Position numbers and translations under genes: made by a program | Shown here: positions 10,295 through 22,188 of the stretch, piece by piece | Layout: each line of letters begins with the position of its first letter | How positions within the stretch are numbered: position 1 is the first letter of the stretch | Source: Sycon ciliatum | Lineage: Eukaryota > Porifera > Calcarea > Leucosolenida > Sycettidae | Reading direction: 5' to 3' | DNA: 64,000 nt | Assembly: GCF_964019385.1 (NCBI RefSeq) | Contig: NC_088646.1 | Coordinates: 16,418,638 to 16,482,637 of the forward strand | The notes under the pieces: model-generated | What the model was told of the DNA's origin: nothing | What the model saw: only the letters and a program-made list of their open reading frames with translations | Database searches by the model: none

Positions 10295-10854
10295 AAACAC
10301 AGTGACTTGGCCTACTCGCTGGTTATGGGTCGATTGCGGTGCCTGCTCTCGTTCACTTTACTCCGTTGGGCAGTGACCTGTTTTCGCGGCTGCCGTAGCT
10401 CCTACCAGAAAAAGTCAGTCAAGAATTTCAGGAGCTATTGTTTGATGGGTCGTTAGATAGAGGCCGGTGTTTGTGAGACTGCAATCATTTAATGTTTCTT
10501 CCTTAGTGGTGTAGGTAGATTCTGTTTTGTAAGCATAGTAGGACTACTTTTGTTTTGTAAGTCAATCTCATTCTCCACGCTTTGCTGTCTTTTGGTTATG
10601 TTTTAAAGTAGTTTTTATGACCTGATGTTTGTTTTTTATATTTGTAGTTCTATTGTTGACATCTTTTGTCTTTTCTTTGGGTTAAAAGGTTAACTTCATC
10701 CTCGTTTTCCTATTGCCTTGTATTGGAATTTGCCCATAAAAGTGGCTACGGTGTGATAATGCATTTTTATATTTCGTGTTTTAACAATTGCTCTTACAAT
10801 ACCTTGCGTTTTATATTCATAATATTGTTGCCCGTAAAAGCGGCTTGGTCACAT
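10294..10854 (+). mobile_element. G2 family fragment (C-terminus plus 3' UTR)
   Basis: Begins at DKHSDLAYSLVMGRL of the G2 nuclease C-terminus, with the stop near 10456, then the complete 3' UTR and hairpin. It is 5'-truncated. Confidence 0.75.
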
Positions 10855-11316
10855 GATGATGATGATCAGTCAAGAATTTCATGAGTTATTGTTTGATGGG
10901 TCGTTAGATAGAGGCCGGAGTTTGTGAGACTGCAATAATTTAATGTTTCTTCCTTAGTGGTGTAGGTAGATTCTGTTTTGTAAGCATAGTAGGACTACTT
11001 TTGTTTTGTAAGTCAATCTCATTCTCCACGCTTTGCTGTCATTTGATTATGTTTCAAAGTAGTTTTTATGACCTGATGTTTGTTTTTTATATTCGTAGTT
11101 CTATTGTTGACATCTTTTGTCTTTTCTTTGGGTTAAAAGGTTAACTTCATCCTCATTTTCTTATTGCCTTGTATTGGAATTTGCCCATAAAAGTGGCTAC
11201 GGTGTGATAATGCATTTTTATATTTCGTGTTTTAACATTATTTTCAGAAAATTGCTCTTACAATACCTTGCGTTTTATATTCATAAGATTGTTGCCCGTA
11301 AAAGAGGCTTGGTCAC

Positions 11317-11354
<38 letters not shown>

Positions 11355-11676
11355 AAACACAGTGACTTGGCCTACTCGCTGGTTATGGGTCGATTGCGGT
11401 GCCTGCTCTCGTTCACTTTACTCCGTTGGGCAGTGACCTGTTTTCGCGGCTGCCGTAGCTCCTACCAGAAAAAGTCAGTCAAGAATTTCAGGAGCTATTG
11501 TTTGATGGGTCGTTAGATAGAGGCCGGTGTTTGTGAGACTGCAATCATTTAATGTTTCTTCCTTAGTGGTGTAGGTAGATTCTGTTTTGTAAGCATAGTA
11601 GGACTACTTTTGTTTTGTAAGTCAATCTCATTCTCCACGCTTTGCTGTCTTTTGGTTATGTTTTAAAGTAGTTTTT
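10617..11676 (+). repeat. 1,060-bp tandem duplication, unit 2
   Basis: Exact-looking second copy of 9557-10616. It contains G2 fragments at 10621-10854 (shared with the previous fragment), 10867-11316 and 11354 onward. Confidence 0.7.
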
Positions 11677-11932
11677 ATGACCTGATGTTTGTTTTTTATA
11701 TTTGTAGTTCTATTGTTGACATCTTTTGTCTTTTCTTTGGGTTTTAAAAGGTTAACTTCATCCTCGTGTTCCTATTGCCTTGTATTGGAATTTGCCCATA
11801 AAAGTGGCTACGGTGTGATAATGCATTTCTATAAATTATTTCGTGTTTTAACATTATTTTCAGAAAATTGCTCTTACAATACCTTGCGTTTCATATTCAT
11901 AATATTGTTGCCCGTAAAAGCGGCTTGGCCAC

Positions 11933-11934
<2 letters not shown>
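11354..11934 (+). mobile_element. G2 family fragment
   Basis: Same start as the fragment at 10294. After the duplication boundary it continues into a slightly different 3' UTR subtype (TTTTAAAAGG and TTCTATAAATTATTTCG variants). It ends in the G2 hairpin followed by TTGGCCAC before (ATG)n. Confidence 0.7.
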
Positions 11935-11990
<56 letters not shown>

Positions 11991-11991
<1 letters not shown>

Positions 11992-12709
11992 GGCATGAAA
12001 AAGCGGGAATACGGAGCGCGTGTTGTGAATATAGACCGAGGCACATTCACCCCGTTGGTTTTCGCCACGAATGGCATGTGTGGCCGGGAGGCAGACCGCT
12101 TTCTCAAGTGTCTTGCAGCCCAGTATGTCGATAAACACAGTGACTTGGCCTACTCGCTGGTTATGGGTCGATTGCGGTGCCTGCTCTCGTTCACTTTACT
12201 CCGTTGGGCAGTGACCTGTTTTCGCGGCTGCCGTAGCTCCTACCAGAAAAAGTCAGTCAAGAATTTCAGGAGTTATTGTTTGATGGGTCGTTAGATAGAG
12301 GCCGGTGTTTGTGAGACTGCAATCATTTAATGTTTCTTCCTTAGTGGTGTAGGTAGATTCTGTTTTGTAAGCATAGTAGGACTACTTTTGTTTTGTAAGT
12401 CAATCTCATTCTCCACGCTTTGCTGTCATTTGGTTGATGTTTTGAAGTAGTTTTTATGACCTGATGTTTGTTTTTTATATTTGTAGTTCTATTGTTGACA
12501 TCTTTTGTCTTTTCTTTGGGTTAAAAGGTTAACTTCATCCTCGTTTTCCTATTGCCTTGTATTGGAATTTGCCCATAAAAGTGGCTACGGTGTGATAATG
12601 CATTTCTATAAATTATTTCGTGTTTTAACATTATTTTCAGAAAATTGCTCTTACAATACCTTGCGTTTCATATTCATAATATTGTTGCCCGTAAAAGCGG
12701 CTTGGTCAC

Positions 12710-12710
<1 letters not shown>
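11991..12710 (+). mobile_element. G2 family fragment
   Basis: 5'-truncated at EGMKKREYGARVVNID. It encodes the last roughly 100 residues of the G2 nuclease region to the stop at 12292-12294, then the 3' UTR and hairpin. The preceding (GAT)n run is in frame with the coding part, producing a spurious poly-Asp fusion ORF. Confidence 0.75.
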
Positions 12711-12745
<35 letters not shown>

Positions 12746-12746
<1 letters not shown>

Positions 12747-13258
12747 CCTCCGTTGGGCAGTGACCTGTTTTCGCGGCTGCCGTAGCTCCTACCAGAAAAA
12801 GTCAGTCAAGAATTTCAGGAGTTATTGTTTGATGGGTCGTTAGATAGAGGCCGGTGTTTGTGAGACTGCAATCATTTAATGTTTCTTCCTTAGTGGTGTA
12901 GGTAGATTCTGTTTTGTAAGCATAGTAGGACTACTTTTGTTTTTGTAAGTCAATCTCATTCTCCACGCTTTGCTGTCATTTGGTTGATGTTTTGAAGTAG
13001 TTTTTATGACCTGATGTTTGTTTTTTATATTTGTAGTTCTATTGTTGACATCTTTTGTCTTTTCTTTGGGTTAAAAGGTTAACTTCATCCTCGTTTTCCT
13101 ATTGCCTTGTATTGGAATTTGCCCATAAAAGTGGCCACGGTGTGATAATGCATTTCTATAAATTATTTCGTGTTTTAACATTATTTTCAGAAAATTGCTC
13201 TTACAATACCTTGCGTTTCATATTCATAATATTGTTGCCCGTAAAAGCGGCTTGGTCA
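12746..13258 (+). mobile_element. G2 family fragment
   Basis: Starts at LRWAVTCFRGCRSSYQKK near the C-terminus, with the stop at 12841-12843, followed by the 3' UTR and hairpin. Confidence 0.75.
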
Positions 13259-13259
13259 C

Positions 13260-13303
<44 letters not shown>

Positions 13304-13306
<3 letters not shown>

Positions 13307-14503
13307 TACTGCCCAGTCAGAGGGCTCCGGTGATACAACCCAGGAGGTTGCCGACCGAGTGAGGCTCTCCAATCATGAACCCGTCCGCGATGCTGTTGGG
13401 GACACCCGCCAGCTGGCACGCTCGACTCGGACAAGCAAAATGCGGAGCCTATGCAGCCGGCAACAAGACATTAAGGCGGACTTGAGCTCGGAGCAACAAT
13501 TTCTTGTTGAAATCGCGTCCGAAAAGGGAGTATCGTCATGGTTGACTGTTGCCCCGCGGTGGCAAGATGGAACCATCCTGAAGAAATCCGACTTCCGTGA
13601 TGCCCTGTGCATCCGCTATGGGCGAAGGTTGAGTGGGCTACCCGATTCATGTGTTTGTGGTGTGCCTCTCAGCCCCGCTCATGCACTTACCTGTGCCACT
13701 GGCGGCTATACCATTGCCCGTCACAATGAGGTGCGGGACTTGGTTGCTGGACTACTGAGGGAGGCTGGAGTGGTGGACGTAGAGACGGAGCCCCGGCTAT
13801 TGCCCTGCAGCAGTGAGCATTTGCCTGGTGGTCGTTCCCTCAACCGATGCGCAGAAGCTCGTCTGGATGTGCGGGCTCGCGGCTTTTGGTCGTGGCAACA
13901 GGACGCTTACTTTGATGTGCGGATCACTCATCCCGCAGCGTCTGTGTTGTCTCGATCACAAGCCCTGAGTCAGCTGAAGTCTCACGAGCGAAACAAGAAA
14001 AATCAATACGCCAGCCGTGTGGTTAACGTGGAGCGCGGCTCCTTCACGCCACTTGTGTTCTCGACGTACGGCTTTAGTGGCCCAGAAACTACTCAATTCC
14101 TGAAATCATTGGCCTCCCTGTTTGTTGAGCGCCATACTGAACTGAAGTACCCACTAGTAATGGGCATACTACGCACCCGTTTGTCTTTCTGCTTGCTGCG
14201 ATGGGCAGTCACCTGCTTCCGCGGTTGCCGCGGTTCGTACGGCAAGAGGCGACAGCCGAACTCATTTCTGGCCCAGTGCCGCCAGGCGGAGTAGGGTGCT
14301 GCCTTTGGCCTCAACTTAATATAATGCTATTTGGTTTTTCCCCTTTTATTACTCTGTGTTCATTGCTTGTTTTTGTATTGATTTACTTCCTTGACTGCTT
14401 TTGTGTTTCATCATTTTCCGGTTGGTTTTGTGTTGATTTCCCCTGTTCACTTTACATATTGTAATGATATACATTTGCTTTGCCCGTAAAAGAGGCTTTT
14501 CTC
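13304..14503 (+). mobile_element. G3 family 5'-truncated copy
   Basis: Matches the 3' part of the full G3 element at 34091-38326 almost base for base. It encodes about 330 C-terminal residues (stop at 14292-14294): the linker, the CVCG...H...C motif and the whole nuclease-like domain. It ends with the hairpin (14482-14496) and TTTTCTC before (ATG)n. The GAT run supplies in-frame Met codons, so an ATG-initiated frame exists, but it is probably accidental. Confidence 0.8.
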
Positions 14504-14647
14504 ATGATGATGATGATGATGATGGGCGCTTATTAGTGACGGATGTTTCTCCTGCTGTTGCTGGTCCAGGTCGTGGCACTTGCCTTGCCGGGCTGTCACC
14601 AGGGGTCTGCGCTATCCGTGTTCCGCGCTGACTGGGTGGTTGGCCTG

Positions 14648-17600
14648 ATGCCTTGCTGTAGGTGCCAGACGGGCAGAGCATGTACACGATGTTCGTGTGT
14701 GAAGGCTGGGAGAGTTTGTAGCGATTGCTACCCGAGTAGGTCTACGCCCAGCACTTGCTGTAATGTGTCTGCAGCTGCCAGAGTGCTACGCAGCCAACCA
14801 CCGCCTATCGCCAGTGCTGGTGTGGACCCAGCTCTCTCTTGTGGTGTGGATGGTGCAAGTCTACAGTCGCGGCCTCCAGTTATTCATTCTGTCTCTCGGG
14901 ATTTGGCACCTCCTCTCACCGTGGCAAGTGCTTTTGATGCCTCTGTTAGTAGCAGCCAGGAAGGTGATGGCGGCTCTAGTGAGAATGCCTCCTGCTCTAG
15001 AGCCTCCGGCTCTAGTGAGAATGGCGAGGAGGGTGATGAGTGCTCCCCACACCTTGCCACGGTCAATCAAAGTGCGACCCCTGATCGTCCTCACGGAATA
15101 GATGTGACATCACCACCTCCTGCCAATATCTCTGCGGTCGGGGCAGAGCATGAATCTCCTGGAGGTGATACATTGTTCTTGGCTGGTCTTGCTGACAGTC
15201 AACGCCCAGTGAATGCAACATCGCGCTTGGAGGATGCAAGTGTAAGGGACCATTTCGTGCAGTCGGTGAAGGCAGCATATGAGGTAGTGGTCACGTGGAG
15301 GCGCAACCTATTCATTGTTCCTCATGGCTCGGCTGGCATTCTATTTGTTGGGGAATTGTCTCGGCTCATTAATTGTTTTGCTGATGGCTCAGATATACGA
15401 TGTGTGGCCTGGAGAGCTGTATCAGTTGCCTGCCACCTCCTGCTACAGCAGCCACACGACTCGAGACTGCAATGCAATCAGGCGGATCATCTGCGCCGCC
15501 GTATGGGTCTATGGCAACGAGGAGCCATCAAGGAACTAGTCGAGGAGTGTGCCTGCATTCAGGCTCATCTTCCCAGGCGTGTCCCTACGGCACCGGACCG
15601 CCCAGAGGAACTGGATGACGTCAAGTTCAGCAGGCTGGTGTTCTCAGGACGCATCCATTCAGCCATCAGGTATCTGGACCCGGCATCCTCTGGAAGGGTT
15701 CTGGGAATGGATGAAATTGGGAATCCGTCCACAGGTGCTACAGTTCGTGAGGTATTGCTGGAGAAGCACCCCATCGCGACTCAGCCTTCCGAAGATGTCC
15801 TCCTTCCTGGTGATCCGGCCGGGGCCAGCAACATCTTGTTCCAGAGAATCACACCGGAGCTGATTCGTAAATTAAGCCGGCGGATGCACGGATCGTCGGG
15901 CCCGTCCGGCCTGGATTCTGATGCATGGTGTAGAATGCTGACGTGTTTTAAGAAGGCTTCAGATACTCTCTGCTCTGCATTGGCTGCTGCCGCACAATGT
16001 CTGTGCACGGTGACCGTGGAGCCAGAATCAATGTTGGGGTTTACATCGGCTCGCCTGATTCCACTCGACAAACAACCAGGTGTGCGCCCAATCGCGGTCG
16101 GTGAGGTGCATAGGAGACTGATCTGCAGAGCTATTGCGAGGATCACGGAACACGACGTCCTCCGCGTAACTGCCCCCCACCAGACATGTGTTGGTGTTCC
16201 ATCAGCCTGCGAAGCCTCAGTTCACGCAATGACGTCCATGTTCGCTGGACCAAATACGGAAGGAGTATTGTTGGTCGACGCATCAAATGCATTCAACTCG
16301 CTTAATCGTCAGGCCGCACTCCATAACGTTCCCCGCATTTGCCCTGCTCTAGGCAAAGTGTTTGCCAACACCTACAGCTCGCCAATTCGCCTTTTCGTTG
16401 CGGGTGGCGGTGAGATATTGTCACAGGAAGGGACATGCCAAGGGGACCCATTGGCAATGGCAGTGTATGCTGTTGCCACAGCACCTCTGGTGAAGCACCT
16501 GGCAGCGGCTTGCCCGTCGGTCGTCCAGTCCTGGTATGCAGATGACGATGCGGCGGCGGATAGACTCCTGCAGCTCCGACAGTACTGGGATACTCTGGAA
16601 CAGGCTGGCCGCGGATATGGTTACCACGCCAATGCAGCCAAGACCATCCTCGTTACGAAGCCAGAGCACCTCGATCGAGCGAGAGAGGTGTTTGACGGTA
16701 CCGGGGTGACTATATCAGCCGAAGGAGCCCGATACTTGGGCGGTGTGCTGGGATCGGCCAGGTATACCGAAGAATGTATATCCGCAAAGTCGCGTTGCTG
16801 GGCACAAGAACTCAAGTCTCTGGCTGGACTGGCGAGGACCCAGCCACACGCGGCATACGTGGTGTTAACCAAGGGTCTGGCTGGCCGGTGGCAATACTAT
16901 CTCCGTGCCACACAGCACAGCCCTGAGGTTCTTCAGGTACCTGGCCAGGTTATCGATTCGGAGCTTTTGCCAGCTCTCCTGGGCCATGAGTTCGACCCCA
17001 ATAGCTCACAGCGGGAGCTTCTGTCTCTGCCAACGAGATGTGGTGGTCTTGCTGTGCCGATTCTGCCTTCCCTGGCGCCTGTGGAGTATGCGGCCTCAAC
17101 AAAGATCACTGAGCCGTTCGTGCGCCTGATTGTACCGCCAGATACATTAACGCCTCCAGAAGAGGCACCTGCTGCTCCATACCAGTCCTCCACACAGCCT
17201 CTGACCGTTGCGGGCGCGGAACAGCCTCACAACGTTCGGGGCCATTCTCCCGGGTTGATTTTATCGTCATCTCTACCCGATGATTTCCGCCTACATCCTG
17301 TACCACGGCCGGGGATCACTAACCTGGATGACGCAGCCGGAGGCTCGGGCGCAGATGTTACCCTTGATGCCATCGCGGATGTTCGGCAGCGTGCATGTCA
17401 GTCACGTCAGCAGCGGCAAAAGAAACAGGATGAAAGAGTGGCACAGTTGCGCCCCATGCTACCGTCGGCGCAACAGCTTTTGTTGGAAACGGCTGGTGAG
17501 AAGGGTGTTTCAAATTGGTTATCCTCCATGCCGTCTTTCATAACGCCCAGTTCAATCCTGAACAAATCGGATTTTCGTGATGCTGTTTGTATTCGATATG

Positions 17601-18268
17601 GTTTGTCATTATAGGGAGTGTCCAGTTCCTGTATTTGTGGGCAAGACATGGCAATAGATCATGCCATGAGTTGCCCGGCGGGTGGTTACCCAATTGCAAG
17701 ACATAACGAGATCCGGGACATTCTGTCAGAAGCTATTCGGGAAATACTACCAGATGTGGAGAAGGAGCCTCTTCTCAAGCCGTTCGAAGGAGAAACACTA
17801 CCACATCGAACTGCGAACCGGTCTTTGGAGGCGCGTCTGGATATCAGGGCGCGGGGCTTCTGGACCCGGCAGCAGGATGCCTTTTTTGATGTACGGGTAA
17901 CACACCCGAAGGCAAGCCTGCTGTCGCGTACAGACGTCCTGCGTCAGCTGAAGACCCATGAACAGGCCAAAAAGAGAGAATATTGTGCCCGTGTAAATAT
18001 TGTAGAGAGAGCATCATTTACACCGTTAGTTTTTTCAACTTCAGGCATGTGTGGACCAGAGGGGTCTCGTTTTTTGAAAAATTTGGTATCGCTTGTTGTT
18101 GAGAAAAATCCTGAGTTACATTATTCTGTAGTCATGGGACAACTTCGATCTGTATTGTCGCTGTGTTTGCTCCGCTGGTGTATTACCTGCATACGTGGTT
18201 CGCGGGCATCATACAAGCGCCAGCGCCACAGCTTTTTAACAAGCTGCCATACCCTTAGAGCACGTTGA
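14648..18268 (+). pseudogene. G1 ORF: Cys-rich/RT/RLE-type polyprotein with one nonsense codon
   Basis: The start MPCCRC is chosen because MPCC opens the ORF in G2, G3 and M1 as well. Residues 1-40 hold a Cys cluster (CCRCQTGRACTRCSCVKAG, then CSDCYPSR). RT motifs follow: LVDASNAFNSLNR near residue 543, EGTCQGDPLAMAVY, and catalytic WYADDDAA near 629. A TAG at 17612-17614 (about codon 989) stops the frame just before the CCHC motif (CICGQDMAIDHAMSC). The same frame then stays open to 18268 through RLDIRARGFWTRQQDAFFDV and the conserved C-terminus. The only visible defect is that codon. A Met at 14543 would add 35 residues but is not conserved. Confidence 0.8.
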
Positions 18269-18465
18269 TGTGTACGGGTGTCTTATGTTTGTTCTTTTAT
18301 TTTCCATTATGAGCCGGTCTTCTCCGATTGGTGGCCCCGTGCCCCATGCTCATTGTGTTCAACTGCACTTTGCGTTCCTTTTTATATTGAGTTCCAGTGC
18401 ACTTTGTGTTCATTTTCCTCTCTTTTTTCATTCTATTTGAATTTTGATGTATTGCGTTTTTGCTT

Positions 18466-18480
18466 GCCCGTAGAAGAGGC
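18466..18480 (+). other. 3'-terminal hairpin, G1 type
   Basis: GCCCGTAGAAGAGGC, with the same stem, bulge and six-base loop as other families, 7 bases before (ATG)n. Another G1 copy (28187-28201) has GTACAA in place of the GTAGAA loop, so the loop varies while the stem does not. Confidence 0.6.
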
Positions 18481-18487
18481 TGTTCAA

Positions 18488-18522
<35 letters not shown>

Positions 18523-19698
18523 CACCTCCAGCTGGCTGACCGCCCAACCGTCATACAATCAGCCAGTAACCATACTCAATAAATCTGATTTCCGGGATGC
18601 TCTCTGCTTCCGATACGGTTTGGAGCTGGATGGCCTCCCTGAGACTTGTGTTTGTGGAGCAACTCTAACCACTGAGCATGCAATGGCTTGTCCTACTGGC
18701 GGCTACACCATCGCACGCCATAATGATGTTCGCGATTTGCTGGCGGGTGTACTGTCGGAGGTATTGCCTGACGTGGAGGTGGAGCCGGTGCTAGCGCCAT
18801 TTGATGGGGAGGATCTTCCCCATCGTACAGCCAACAGGAAATCCGAAGCTCGCCTCGATGTGAGGGCGCGGGGTTTCTGGTCCAGGCAGCAGGAGGCTTT
18901 CTTTGATGTTCGGGTGACTCACCCAAAGCCAAACCTGCTGTCGCGTCCAGATGTCCAGCGCCATCTCCAAAAGCATGAAGGCATGAAAAAGCGGGAATAC
19001 GGAGCGCGTGTTGTGAATATAGACCGAGGCACATTCACCCCGTTGGTTTTCGCCACGAATGGCATGTGTGGCCGGGAGGCAGACCGCTTTCTCAAGTGTC
19101 TTGCAGCCCAGTATGTCGATAAACACAGTGACTTGGCCTACTCGCTGGTTATGGGTCGATTGCGGTGCCTGCTCTCGTTCACTTTACTCCGTTGGGCAGT
19201 GACCTGTTTTCGCGGCTGCCGTAGCTCCTACCAGAAAAAGTCAGTCAAGAATTTCAGGAGCTATTGTTTGATGGGTCGTTAGATAGAGGCCGGTGTTTGT
19301 GAGACTGCAATCATTTAATGTTTCTTCCTTAGTGGTGTAGGTAGATTCTGTTTTGTAAGCATAGTAGGACTACTTTTGTTTTGTAAGTCAATCTCATTCT
19401 CCACGCTTTGCTGTCTTTTGGTTATGTTTTAAAGTAGTTTTTATGACCTGATGTTTGTTTTTTATATTTGTAGTTCTATTGTTGACATCTTTTGTCTTTT
19501 CTTTGGGTTTTAAAAGGTTAACTTCATCCTCGTGTTCCTATTGCCTTGTATTGGAATTTGCCCATAAAAGTGGCTACGGTGTGATAATGCATTTCTATAA
19601 ATTATTTCGTGTTTTAACATTATTTTCAGAAAATTGCTCTTACAATACCTTGCGTTTCATATTCATAATATTGTTGCCCGTAAAAGCGGCTTGGTCAC

Positions 19699-19699
<1 letters not shown>
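18523..19699 (+). mobile_element. G2 family 5'-truncated copy
   Basis: Starts at TSSWLTAQPSYNQPVTIL and encodes about 250 C-terminal residues, including CVCGATLTTEHAMAC and RLDVRARGFWSRQQEAFFDV, to the stop at 19280-19282. The G2 3' UTR and hairpin follow. It is nearly identical to the matching part of the copy at 20082-26266. Confidence 0.8.
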
Positions 19700-19730
<31 letters not shown>

Positions 19731-19731
<1 letters not shown>

Positions 19732-20036
19732 TCATTCTCCACGCTTTGCTGTCTTTTGGTTATGTTTTAAAGTAGTTTTTATGACCTGATGTTTGTTTTT
19801 TATATTTGTAGTTCTATTGTTGACATCTTTTGTCTTTTCTTTGGGTTTTAAAAGGTTAACTTCATCCTCGTGTTCCTATTGCCTTGTATTGGAATTTGCC
19901 CATAAAAGTGGCTACGGTGTGATAATGCATTTCTATAAATTATTTCGTGTTTTAACATTATTTTCAGAAAATTGCTCTTACAATACCTTGCGTTTCATAT
20001 TCATAATATTGTTGCCCGTAAAAGCGGCTTGGCCAC
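19731..20036 (+). mobile_element. G2 family 3' UTR fragment
   Basis: Only the last roughly 305 bases of the G2 3' UTR, starting at TCATTCTCCACGC and ending in the hairpin and TTGGCCAC before (ATG)n. It has no coding content. Confidence 0.75.
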
Positions 20037-20081
<45 letters not shown>

Positions 20082-20491
20082 TTGCTGGTCCAGGTCGTGG
20101 CACTTGCCTTGCCGGGCTGTCGCCAGGGGTCTGCGCTATCCGTGTTCCGCGCTGACTGGGTGGTTGGCCTGATGCCTTGCTGTAGGTGCCAGACGGGCAG
20201 AGCATGTACACGATGTTCGTGTGTAAAGGCTGGGAGAGTTTGTAGCGATTGCTACCCGAGTAGGTCTACGCCCAGCACTTGCTGTAATGTGTCTGCAGCT
20301 GCTGCCGGAGTGCTACGCAGCCAACCACCATCTATCGCCAGTGCTGGTGTGGACCCAGCTCTCTCTTGTGGTGTGGATGGTGCAAGTCTACAGTCGCGGC
20401 CTCCAGTTGTTCATTCTGTCTCTCGGGATTTGGCACCTCCTCTCACCGTGGCAAGTGCTTTTGATGCCTCTGTTATTAGCAGCCAGGAGGG

Positions 20492-22188
20492 TTTGTTTGT
20501 TTTTGTTTGTTTGTTTATTTAGAGTCGAAGAACAAACAGGCAAATTTGCCTAATTACATGATATCGACTAAAAAGGAGAATAAATTATAAAAGGCCAATG
20601 AAGGTAATGACACTGAGTAGAGTGGGTAGTAAAGTATTACTTTGTTAAAGCCAGTTAGGCCAGTAAAGGAAATAATAGTACAGCGGGCAGTGGCATTACT
20701 GAAAAGCAGCATGTGCTGGGAGGGATCGCATGAATCGGTGGTACTGTGGGATTTTCCTGATGTCGGGCTGGAGCCTGTTCCACAGTGATACACATTGGAA
20801 TGAGGCAGAATGTGTGCCAGCGGATGTCTTAGTGACTGGAAATTTAAGTGCTCGATTTCCCTGACTACGTGTAGCACGGCCGGCATTAAGAGGACTGAAC
20901 ATATCGGTAAGCAATGTGCTGCATTTACCCTGAAGGCAGCGCCAAGTGTAGCCAAGCAGCTTGTGGCAGTACATAACTTCTAGCGAGTGCAATCGCAATT
21001 GGCAATACAGCGGCGCAGATGGTGATGCAAATGGAGCGTTGTAAACACAGCGGACTGCGCGCTTGAGTAGCCGCTCTAGGCGCTCGAGCTGATGTGAGGT
21101 GAGGCCAGCAGAGAAACAGTTGCTAGCATACAGGAAGTCAGGAAGGATCAGGGACTTCAGGTATGTGATGCGGCACGGGAGGGGCATGCAGCGCCTGTTT
21201 CTAAACAGGACAGCTATTTTACAGGCAGCTCGCTTGGCGATCTGGTTGACCATTGTGGTCCACTTTAGATCTTGGTCCATGTGGACACCAAGATACTTTG
21301 CGGATTCTACTTGTGCCAGCTGAACTCCAGAGCACATAACGCTGACACGAGGATTCACAGAACGATGGGCAGGGATGAACAAAATCTGGGTTTTACTCTC
21401 GTTTAGTACCAGGTTCCTGCTGGCAAGCCATCTGGCCAGGTGTGTAACTGCAGAAGACATATTGCGTTCCAGCTGATGTTTGTCCCTGCTACTAATATAG
21501 AGCATGATGTCATCTGCGAACTGAACTGTCCGCACACCATACGGTTGCACTTCAGCTGCCACACCACGGACATAGAGGACAAACAGCAGAGGACCAAGTA
21601 CGGAACCCTGGGGCACACCACTGCTGGGCTGGAATACCTTGCTGTGCTGGTTCCCAGTGACAACTCTTTGCTGCCGGTCACTTAAGTAGTCTGCCAGCCA
21701 ATTCAGCGCACTTCCACCAACACCAATACTGAAGAGGTCGCGGATGAGGGTGCCATGTTGAACCTTGTCGAATGCCTTCGACATGTCAACAAAGGCGGCG
21801 CAAGTTGATAGTCCGGAGTCTTTGGCATTGGCAAAGGCCTCTGATGCCATCACAACAGCATCCTCTGTTGAGTGCTGTTTCCGGAATCCGAACTGGCAAT
21901 CTGGGTAGAGGCTGTGGGTGGTCAAGAATTCAGTGAGTTGCGAATGTACGATGCGCTCAAGGATCTTTGAGATAATCGGCAACAGAGAAACAGGCCTGAA
22001 ATTGGTGGCCTTAGTAGGGTCGCCGCTCTTGTACACAGGGGTGATATTTGCAAGTTTCATGGATAGTGGAAATCTCCCTTCGGAAAGTGACTTGTTGAAG
22101 ATGAGAGTTACTGATGGAGCTAAGAGGTCAGAGCATGCTGCTAGTACAAGAGCAGGTACGCCATCACTGCCCGTGGACTTTGTCGTAT
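20492..22188 (-). mobile_element. 5'-truncated LINE (CR1/L2/Jockey-like) inserted in the G2 element
   Basis: Flanked by GAGGG at 20487-20491 and 22189-22193. On the minus strand it begins mid-RT at 22188, keeps an open frame to the stop at 20696-20698, then has a 200-base 3' UTR ending in AAAC-type repeats. This tail and the target duplication are typical of a LINE inserted by target-primed reverse transcription. The RT type clearly differs from G/M families. Confidence 0.85.
20696..22188 (-). CDS. LINE reverse transcriptase, N-terminally truncated
   Basis: The frame is open from the truncation point. It shows FRPVSLLPIISKILERI, motif A AAFVDMSKAFDKVQH, motif B SSGVPQGSVLGPLLF, motif C VQFADDIMLYISS and ESAKYLGVHMDQDLKW, the usual order in APE-type LINEs (CR1, L2, Jockey, Rex). 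A C-terminal region of about 170 residues contains LERLERLLKRAVRCVY and SLWNRLQPDIRK. The endonuclease and first ORF are missing. The first in-frame Met (22060) is internal; no native start remains. Clade is uncertain. Confidence 0.85.

Larger units (their letters stand above)
9557..10616 (+). repeat. 1,060-bp tandem duplication, unit 1
   Basis: This unit and 10617-11676 appear identical by eye, offset by exactly 1,060 bases. Each holds the same three G2 3' fragments and the same internal (GAT)n lengths. It could come from unequal exchange between G2 3' UTRs or from assembly duplication. Confidence 0.7.
14525..18487 (+). mobile_element. G1 family RLE-type non-LTR retrotransposon, near full length
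   Basis: Runs from one (GAT)n run to the next. It has a 5' leader of about 120 bases, one long ORF (14648-18268) interrupted by a single TAG, and a 3' UTR ending in hairpin GCCCGTAGAAGAGGC (18466-18480) plus TGTTCAA. There is no poly(A). The gene order (Cys-rich N-terminus, RT, CCHC, nuclease) matches single-ORF non-LTR elements with a restriction-like endonuclease such as R2/R4 types. The clade cannot be fixed by eye. Confidence 0.8.

Noticed and set aside
13260-13310. Met-, Asp-, Ser- or His-rich ORF ends across the GAT runs
   Set aside because: They are translations of (GAT)n in different frames. Fusions to retroelement frames happen by chance at truncation points.
9103-14503. CRISPR-like or tandem satellite reading of regular repeats and spacers
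   Set aside because: The spacers are retrotransposon 3' ends with shared coding frames, and the repeats are simple GAT runs of variable length.
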